Positions 58,928 to 64,000 of a stretch of 64,000 nucleotides of DNA are shown piece after piece. The translations under genes and the position numbers were made by a program. The notes under the pieces were generated by a model. That model saw only the letters and a list, made by a program, of their open reading frames with translations, ran no database searches and was not told the origin of the DNA. Source of the stretch: Pseudomonas sp. Irchel 3A7 (lineage in GTDB: Bacteria > Pseudomonadota > Gammaproteobacteria > Pseudomonadales > Pseudomonadaceae); NCBI RefSeq assembly GCF_900187565.1, contig NZ_FYED01000011.1, forward strand, positions 124,001 to 188,000. The letters run 5' to 3'. Numbering within the stretch: position 1 is the first letter of the stretch; every line of letters starts with the position of its first letter.

Positions 58928-59024
58928 GAGCGAGCATGCTCGCGATGGACTTGAGAGCGCCGCGTTTAACCAACAGACACGAGCCATCGTTAGCGATCAT
59001 CGCGAGCATGTTCGCTCCTACAAG
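58922..59024. repeat. REP pair, GTAGGAGC family, supplying the AraD1 stop
   Basis: TGTAGGAGCGAGCATGCTCGCGATGG and inverted CATCGCGAGCATGTTCGCTCCTACAAGG. The TAG of the first copy (58925-58927) is the stop codon of the preceding gene. Confidence 0.88.
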
Positions 59025-59057
59025 GTCCCAGCTAGCCAGACGATCAAGGAACCACTC

Positions 59058-60638
59058 ATGACCACGTTATCTGGACACAACTACATCGGCGGGCGTCGTA
59101 GCGCCAACGGCACCTTGCAACTGCAAAGTCTTGACGCTACCACCGGTGAGCCCTTGGCAGCCCGTTTCTTTCAGGCCAGCGAAGCTGAAGTGGATGCCGC
59201 CGCCAAAGCCGCCGCCGCGGCGTACCCGATCTACCGCAACCTCAGCGCGGAAAAACGCGCGACGTTCCTCGACGCCATCGCCGACGAAATCGATGCACTG
59301 GGTGATGAGTTCGTCGCCACCGTGTGCCGCGAAACCGCGTTGCCGGCCGGGCGCATTCAAGGTGAGCGCGGCCGCACCAGTGGCCAGTTGCGCCTGTTCG
59401 CCAAGGTGCTGCGTCGCGGGGATTTCTACGGTGCGCGGATCGACCGCGCATTGCCTGATCGCCAACCGTTGCCACGCCCGGACCTGCGTCAGTACCGTAT
59501 CGCACTGGGGCCGGTGGCGGTGTTCGGCGCCAGCAACTTTCCGCTGGCATTTTCCACCGCCGGTGGCGATACCGCCTCGGCGCTGGCCGCCGGTTGCCCG
59601 GTGGTGTTCAAGGCCCACAGCGGGCACATGGCAACGGCCGAATGGGTGGCGGACGCGATCATCCGCGCCGCCGAACGCACCGAGATGCCGGCCGGTGTAT
59701 TCAACATGATCTATGGGGCTGGCGTCGGTGAGTGGCTGGTCAAGCATCCGGCGATTCAGGCCGTGGGCTTCACTGGATCGCTCAAGGGCGGCAACGCCCT
59801 GAGCCACATGGCGGCGACCCGGCCTCAGCCGATTCCAGTGTTCGCGGAGATGTCGAGCATCAACCCGGTATTCCTGCTGCCCGAAGCGCTGGCGGTACGC
59901 GGCGAGCAGATCGCTGCGCAACTGGCCGGTTCGGCAACGCTGGGTTGCGGTCAGTTCTGCACCAACCCCGGTCTGGTCATCGGCCTGCGCTCGCCGCAGT
60001 TCAGCACTTTTCTGCAAACCTTTTGCGCCAGCATGAACCAGCAACCGGCGCAAACCATGCTCAATGCCGGCGCACTGGCCAGCTACAGCCGAGGCCTGGG
60101 CGAACTGCACGAACACCCGGGAGTGACGCACCTGGCGGGCAAGCCGCAACAGGGCAATCAGGCGCAACCACAGGTGTTCAAGGCGGACGTCAGCCTGCTG
60201 CTCAAGGGCGATGAATTGCTTCAGGAGGAAGTCTTCGGGCCGACCACCATCGTCATCGAAGTCGAGGACCGCGCACAGCTGGCCGCAGCGCTGCACGGCC
60301 TGCGCGGGCAACTGACGGCGACGCTGATCGGCGAGGCGGACGAATTGCTGGAGTACCGCTGGCTGGCGGAGTTGCTGCAAGAGAAGGTCGGGCGGATTCT
60401 GCTCAACGGTTATCCGACCGGGGTCGAGGTGTGCGAGGCGATGGTGCATGGCGGGCCGTACCCGGCGACCTCGGACTCGCGAGGAACATCGGTCGGCACC
60501 CTGGCCATCGACCGCTTCCTGCGGCCGGTGTGCTTCCAGAATTATCCGGATGCGTTGTTGCCTGAGGCGTTGCAGAACGGTAATCCGCTGGGGATTCGGC
60601 GGTTGGTGGATGGGGAGGTCAGTGATCTGGCTTTGTGA
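59058..60638 (+). CDS. Alpha-ketoglutaric semialdehyde dehydrogenase (NADP-type aldehyde dehydrogenase)
   Basis: 526 aa from ATG 59058 behind AAGGAACC. 'NYIGGRRS' at the N terminus, 'PVAVFGASNFPLAFSTAGGDTASALAAGCPVVFKAHSGH' for cofactor binding, the Glu in 'PVFAEMSSINPVF' and the catalytic Cys in 'GCGQFCTNPG' are present. The KGSADH group oxidises alpha-ketoglutaric semialdehyde to alpha-ketoglutarate, the last step of the non-phosphorylative pentose-acid pathways; its position after AraD1 supports this. The in-frame frame before 59058 is REP and non-coding. Confidence 0.9.
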   Translation: MTTLSGHNYIGGRRSANGTLQLQSLDATTGEPLAARFFQASEAEVDAAAKAAAAAYPIYRNLSAEKRATFLDAIADEIDALGDEFVATVCRETALPAGRIQGERGRTSGQLRLFAKVLRRGDFYGARIDRALPDRQPLPRPDLRQYRIALGPVAVFGASNFPLAFSTAGGDTASALAAGCPVVFKAHSGHMATAEWVADAIIRAAERTEMPAGVFNMIYGAGVGEWLVKHPAIQAVGFTGSLKGGNALSHMAATRPQPIPVFAEMSSINPVFLLPEALAVRGEQIAAQLAGSATLGCGQFCTNPGLVIGLRSPQFSTFLQTFCASMNQQPAQTMLNAGALASYSRGLGELHEHPGVTHLAGKPQQGNQAQPQVFKADVSLLLKGDELLQEEVFGPTTIVIEVEDRAQLAAALHGLRGQLTATLIGEADELLEYRWLAELLQEKVGRILLNGYPTGVEVCEAMVHGGPYPATSDSRGTSVGTLAIDRFLRPVCFQNYPDALLPEALQNGNPLGIRRLVDGEVSDLAL

Positions 60639-60655
60639 ATTGTGGTGTCAGGCCT

Positions 60656-60760
60656 GCCGCTTTCGCGAGCAGGCTCGCTCCCACAGTTGACCTCGGTGTT
60701 CACACAGAAAATGTGTTCAAGGCGATCCAGTGTGGGAGCGAGCCTGCTCGCGAAGGCGAC
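60656..60760. repeat. REP pair, GAGC-type family
   Basis: GCTTTCGCGAGCAGGCTCGCTCCCACAG and inverted TGTGGGAGCGAGCCTGCTCGCGAAGG between the convergent dehydrogenase and DMT genes. Confidence 0.9.
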
Positions 60761-60778
60761 ATCAGTGGCACCGCAGAG

Positions 60779-61687
60779 CTATCTGGTAGTCACCTCAACA
60801 GATTTCTTCACCGCCGGCTTCAACACCAACCACAACGCCGCCCCAATCAACACCCCGCCATAGATATGCGCCATCGACAGCGGCTCATCCAGAAACAACG
60901 CCCCCCACAACACCCCGAACGGCGGGATCAGGAAAGTCGTGGTCATCGACTTCACCGGGCCGACCGAACTCAACAAGCGGAAGTAAATGATGTACGCAAA
61001 CGCCGTGCATCCCAGTCCCAACCCCAACAACGACAACCAGACGTTCCAGCCACCCCAGCTGACCGGTGGTTGGCTGATCACGCTGTAGCCGAACAGCGGC
61101 AATACGAACAGGGTCGCCCCCAGCATGCTGCCCAGCGCCGATAGACGACTGTCGAGCCCTCCGGCCTGATCGAGCCAACGGCGGGCGAGGAAGCCGGCGA
61201 AGCCGTAGCAGGTGGTGGCGAGCAGGCAGGCGATGGCGCCCAGCAGCAATTCCATGTCGAACGCCACGGGGCCGGCGCGTGTCAGGACGCCAACGCCGAA
61301 CAACCCCAAAAACACGCCGCCGAGCTTGGCGCCGGTGAGCCGCTCATGGAAGAACAGGCCGCCGATCAGCACGCCCATCAATGGCGTGGTGGCGTTGAAA
61401 ATCGCCGAGTAACCGGCCGGCAGCACCTGCGCGGCCACCGAATACAGGGTCGCGGGAATGCCGGAGTTGATCACCCCGAGTAGCATCACTGTTTTCAGCT
61501 TGCCCTTGAAATCCCAGCTGATACGCATCAGCCCGAGAATCACCAGCAGCCCGACGGCGGCGATCGATACGCGGAAAAATGCGGTGGGAATCGTGCCAAT
61601 CACCGGGGCGATGATGCGCATGAACAGAAAACTCGCACCCCAAATGGCCGCCAGCGACAGTAATCGGAATAGATCGACGGGGTTCAC
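60779..61687 (-). CDS. DMT-superfamily (EamA) transporter
   Basis: 302 aa from GTG 61687, with CAAGGAGAGCACC upstream; a longer frame to 61759 is rejected. Ten helices in two EamA repeats: 'AAIWGASFLFMRIIAPVIGTIPTAFFRV' opens the first and 'FAYIIYFRLLSSVGPVKSMTTTFLIPPFGVLWGALFLDEPL' lies in the second. Metabolite exporter of unknown substrate, probably not part of the sugar-acid operon because it is convergent to it. Confidence 0.88.
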   Translation of the reverse strand: MNPVDLFRLLSLAAIWGASFLFMRIIAPVIGTIPTAFFRVSIAAVGLLVILGLMRISWDFKGKLKTVMLLGVINSGIPATLYSVAAQVLPAGYSAIFNATTPLMGVLIGGLFFHERLTGAKLGGVFLGLFGVGVLTRAGPVAFDMELLLGAIACLLATTCYGFAGFLARRWLDQAGGLDSRLSALGSMLGATLFVLPLFGYSVISQPPVSWGGWNVWLSLLGLGLGCTAFAYIIYFRLLSSVGPVKSMTTTFLIPPFGVLWGALFLDEPLSMAHIYGGVLIGAALWLVLKPAVKKSVEVTTR

Positions 61688-61845
61688 GGTGCTCTCCTTG
61701 CTTGATCGGGACGAGAGTGTTGCCGAGCGCCTTGCGTCTGGCAACCGGAAAACAGGCATTCAATTCGCGCTGGAAAATTACACTTCTCCTGCACCCGCTT
61801 CACTGGCTAAGCTCAGGACTCACGAATTCCCGCAGAGGTCTCACC

Positions 61846-63555
61846 ATGCCGCAGCATTGGCCAGCCGCCGACATCGCCCGCTTGATCCTCGATGGCTTCG
61901 ACGATTACCGCGAGCACTTCCGGCAGATCACCGACGGTGCCCGCGCGCGCTTCGAGCAGGCCCAGTGGCAGGAGACACAAGTCGCCTCGGCGGCGCGGAT
62001 CAACCTCTACGAAGAGAAAGTCAGCGAAACGGTCGACCGGCTGCGCATCGCTTTCGACACCGACACGCTGGACGTCAGCTGCTGGCCGCTGGTCAAAAGC
62101 GCCTACATCAGCCTGATCGACCTGCGCTTCGACGATGAGCTGTCGGAGACCTGGTACAACTCGATTTTCTGCGGGCTGTTCAGCCATGACTTGATCAGCG
62201 ACGGCTGCATGTTCATCCACACCACCCGGCCGAGCCTGCGTCGGGCGCGGGCCGCGCAAACCCGTACCTATAAACCCCAGGGCCAGTTGTCGGGCATGCT
62301 GGCGAGCATCTTTGCCGATTACCGCTTCAGCGAGGAATACGCCGACCTGCCAGGCGACCTGCGCCGTCTTGAAGCGCAACTGCGCGAAAACCTCCCGGAC
62401 TGGGTGTGCAAGGACCCGGAGCTGAGTGTCGAGCTGTTTTCCTCGGTGCTCTACCGCAACAAGGGCGCGTACCTGGTGGGACGCATCTACACCGCCGATG
62501 AGCAATGGCCGCTGGCGATTCCGCTGCTGCACCTTGAGGGGCGCGGCATCCAGATCGATGCGCTGATCACCGACGAAGCCGATGTGTCGATCATCTTCTC
62601 GTTCACTCGTTCGTATTTCATGGTGGATGTGCCGGTGCCGGCGGAGTTCATCGGCTTTCTCAAGCGCATCCTGCCGGGCAAACACATCGCCGAGCTGTAC
62701 ACCTCGATCGGTTTCTATAAACACGGCAAGTCCGAGTTTTACCGGGCGCTGATCAATCACCTGGCCAACACCGACGACCAGTTCATCATGGCCCCGGGCG
62801 TGCGCGGCATGGTGATGAGCGTGTTCACCCTGCCGGGGTTCAATACCGTATTCAAGATCATCAAGGACCGTTTCTCGCCATCGAAAAACGTCGACCGCGC
62901 CACGGTGATCGAGAAGTACCGCCTGGTGAAAAGCGTCGACCGCGTCGGGCGCATGGCCGATACCCAGGAGTTCGCCGATTTCCGGTTCCCGCTGAGCAAG
63001 TTTGATCCGGCGTGCCTGGAGGAGTTGCTGGAAGTCGCTCCGTCCACGGTATCGGTCGAAGGCGACACGGTGCTGATCCGTCACTGCTGGACCGAACGGC
63101 GGATGACACCGCTGAACCTGTACCTGGAAAACGCCAGCGAGGCACAGGTGCGCGAGGCGCTGGAAGATTACGGTCTGGCGATCAAGCAACTGGCGGCGGC
63201 GAACATCTTTCCCGGGGACATGCTGCTGAAAAACTTTGGCGTCACCCGTCACGGTCGCGTGGTGTTCTACGACTACGACGAAATCTGCTTCCTTACCGAA
63301 GCCAACTTCCGTCACATCCCGGCACCGCGCACACCCGAAGATGAAATGGCCTCCGAGCCCTGGTACTCCATCGGGCCGCTGGACGTGTTCCCGGAGGAGT
63401 TTCCACCGTTCCTGTTCGCCGACTCCGGGCAGCGCAAGTTGTTCGATCAACTGCACGGCGAGTTGTACAACGCCGATTACTGGAAGGGTTTGCAGGAAGC
63501 GATTCGGGCGGGGAAGGTGATTGATGTATTCCCGTATCGGAGGAAGCAGCTGTAA
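61846..63555 (+). CDS. aceK: Isocitrate dehydrogenase kinase/phosphatase AceK
   Basis: 569 aa from ATG 61846 (MPQHWPAADIARLILDGFDDYREHF). AceK switches isocitrate dehydrogenase off and on, sending carbon to the glyoxylate shunt. The regulatory N-terminal half has 'FIHTTRPSLRRARAAQTRTY' near 122-140; the kinase half has 'VRGMVMSVFTLPGFNTVFKIIKDRF' with the ATP-binding lysine and 'DMLLKNFGVTRHGRVVFYDYDEICFL' with the metal-binding Asp. The N-terminal frame to 61702 has no similarity. It stands alone, not beside aceA/aceB. Confidence 0.95.
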   Translation: MPQHWPAADIARLILDGFDDYREHFRQITDGARARFEQAQWQETQVASAARINLYEEKVSETVDRLRIAFDTDTLDVSCWPLVKSAYISLIDLRFDDELSETWYNSIFCGLFSHDLISDGCMFIHTTRPSLRRARAAQTRTYKPQGQLSGMLASIFADYRFSEEYADLPGDLRRLEAQLRENLPDWVCKDPELSVELFSSVLYRNKGAYLVGRIYTADEQWPLAIPLLHLEGRGIQIDALITDEADVSIIFSFTRSYFMVDVPVPAEFIGFLKRILPGKHIAELYTSIGFYKHGKSEFYRALINHLANTDDQFIMAPGVRGMVMSVFTLPGFNTVFKIIKDRFSPSKNVDRATVIEKYRLVKSVDRVGRMADTQEFADFRFPLSKFDPACLEELLEVAPSTVSVEGDTVLIRHCWTERRMTPLNLYLENASEAQVREALEDYGLAIKQLAAANIFPGDMLLKNFGVTRHGRVVFYDYDEICFLTEANFRHIPAPRTPEDEMASEPWYSIGPLDVFPEEFPPFLFADSGQRKLFDQLHGELYNADYWKGLQEAIRAGKVIDVFPYRRKQL

Positions 63556-63640
63556 GCCACAAGCTTCAAGCTGCAAGATAAAGCTGCGTTCATCTTGTAG
63601 CTTGAGGCTTGCCGCTTGAAGCTGCTTTTCTGCGACAATC
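63556..63640. repeat. Interrupted inverted repeat (CAAGCTTCAAGCTGCAAG type)
   Basis: CACAAGCTTCAAGCTGCAAGAT and ATCTTGTAGCTTGAGGCTTG pair imperfectly around a short AAGCTGCGTTC centre, followed by GCCGCTTGAAGCTGC. It lies between the aceK stop and hrpA start. It is a different repeat family from the REPs above and may also act as a terminator. Confidence 0.6.
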
Positions 63641-63679
63641 CGCAACCTTGCGCCACTAGACGACTGAATTGCGTACCCG

Positions 63680-64000
63680 ATGACCGACGAATCGCCCTCC
63701 ATCGACAAACTGCTGAAAAATCTCGATCACGCCATGCTCGCCGACCGCCACCGGCTGCGGCGGCAGTTGCTTGAGCTGCGCAAGAAACCTGACGAGGCCA
63801 AGCTGGCCCAGTGGGTGGCGCGCATGCAGGCATCCTGTGATCAGGTGCTGGCGCGCAAGGCCAGCCTGCCGGTGATTCGTTATGACGACAGCCTGCCGAT
63901 CGCCGCCAAGCGCGACGAAATCAAGAAGGCGCTGGAAAAGCATCAGGTGCTGATCATCGCCGGCGAGACCGGCTCGGGTAAAACCACCCAGTTACCGAAG
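63680..64000 (+). CDS. hrpA: ATP-dependent RNA helicase HrpA, N-terminal part
   Basis: The first 107 codons; the gene runs off the right edge. ATG 63680 gives MTDESPSIDKLLKNLDHAML. An HrpA-type helical N terminus ('ARMQASCDQVLARKASLPVIRYDDSLPIAAKRDEIKKAL') leads into the Q-like region and helicase motif I 'VLIIAGETGSGKTTQLPK'. HrpA helicases remodel RNA; in E. coli HrpA resolves stalled ribosomes. Located downstream of aceK. Confidence 0.93.
   Translation, partial: MTDESPSIDKLLKNLDHAMLADRHRLRRQLLELRKKPDEAKLAQWVARMQASCDQVLARKASLPVIRYDDSLPIAAKRDEIKKALEKHQVLIIAGETGSGKTTQLPK

Noticed and set aside
7657..60760. Repeated palindromes considered as a CRISPR array
   Set aside because: They occur as isolated inverted pairs tens of kilobases apart, not as regularly spaced direct repeats, and no cas genes are present.
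61813..63708. 631-codon minus-strand ORF opposite aceK
   Set aside because: Antisense to aceK with its conserved motifs; no independent evidence.

Overview
The window is a contiguous piece of a Pseudomonas chromosome, almost certainly from the P. fluorescens group. The evidence is the gene content and order (algU-mucA-mucB-mucD; bepA-tusA-permease-prxQ-gcvR-dapA-bamC-purC; rnd-ycgL; aceK-hrpA), the high-GC codon use, and many REP-type palindromes of the 'GTGGGAGCGAGC..GCTCGCGAAGG' kind that are common in fluorescent pseudomonads. Almost all of it is core or near-core chromosome; one small island is clearly foreign.

Layout. 1-4.7 kb: 5' end of nadB (minus), then the AlgU envelope-stress regulon core (sigma factor, anti-sigma MucA, MucB, protease MucD; no mucC). 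4.7-12.7 kb: bepA, tusA, a PerM-type permease, prxQ/bcp, gcvR, dapA, bamC, an MBL hydrolase and purC. 12.73 kb: tRNA-Ser(CGA). 12.8-17.6 kb: a decayed integrative element lodged in the tRNA 3' end. It holds an unknown gene, a frameshifted tyrosine recombinase, a cassette flanked by 45-46 bp direct repeats that encodes a membrane-anchored winged-helix protein, a broken phage Dam-like methylase, and a CoiA-like nuclease/coiled-coil protein. It ends at a 14/15 copy of the tRNA 3' end. 17.8-36.4 kb: mainly housekeeping genes (YegP-like, two LysR regulators facing an orphan CHM isomerase, DMT exporter, lipid A phosphoethanolamine transferase, RNase D, nitroreductase, SPOUT methyltransferase, HNH protein, oligopeptidase B, class II amidotransferase). 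36.5-41.3 kb: a LysR-MFS-PxpABC locus for 5-oxoproline. 41.4-47.0 kb: VWA/MoxR pair, AsmA-like protein, cysK, lpxO. 47.2-48.4 kb: a DMT transporter behind a promoter, a small leader ORF and a hairpin-U attenuator-like element. 48.5-60.6 kb: a large sugar-acid catabolic locus. 60.8-64 kb: DMT transporter, aceK and the start of hrpA.

How the genes work together. The 48.5-60.6 kb region reads as one catabolic unit. TctCBA and an MFS permease would import a carboxylated substrate. An amidohydrolase of the lactonase type and a PdxA-like dehydrogenase act on it or on a side substrate. An enolase-superfamily acid-sugar dehydratase yields a 2-keto-3-deoxy acid, an AraD1/FAH-family dehydratase yields alpha-ketoglutaric semialdehyde, and the semialdehyde dehydrogenase delivers alpha-ketoglutarate. 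A LysR regulator sits at the end of the tct operon. Intergenic space throughout is punctuated by paired inverted REPs of at least three sequence families.

The most interesting novelty is the tRNA-Ser island: a likely defence-type cargo left behind after the mobility genes decayed.
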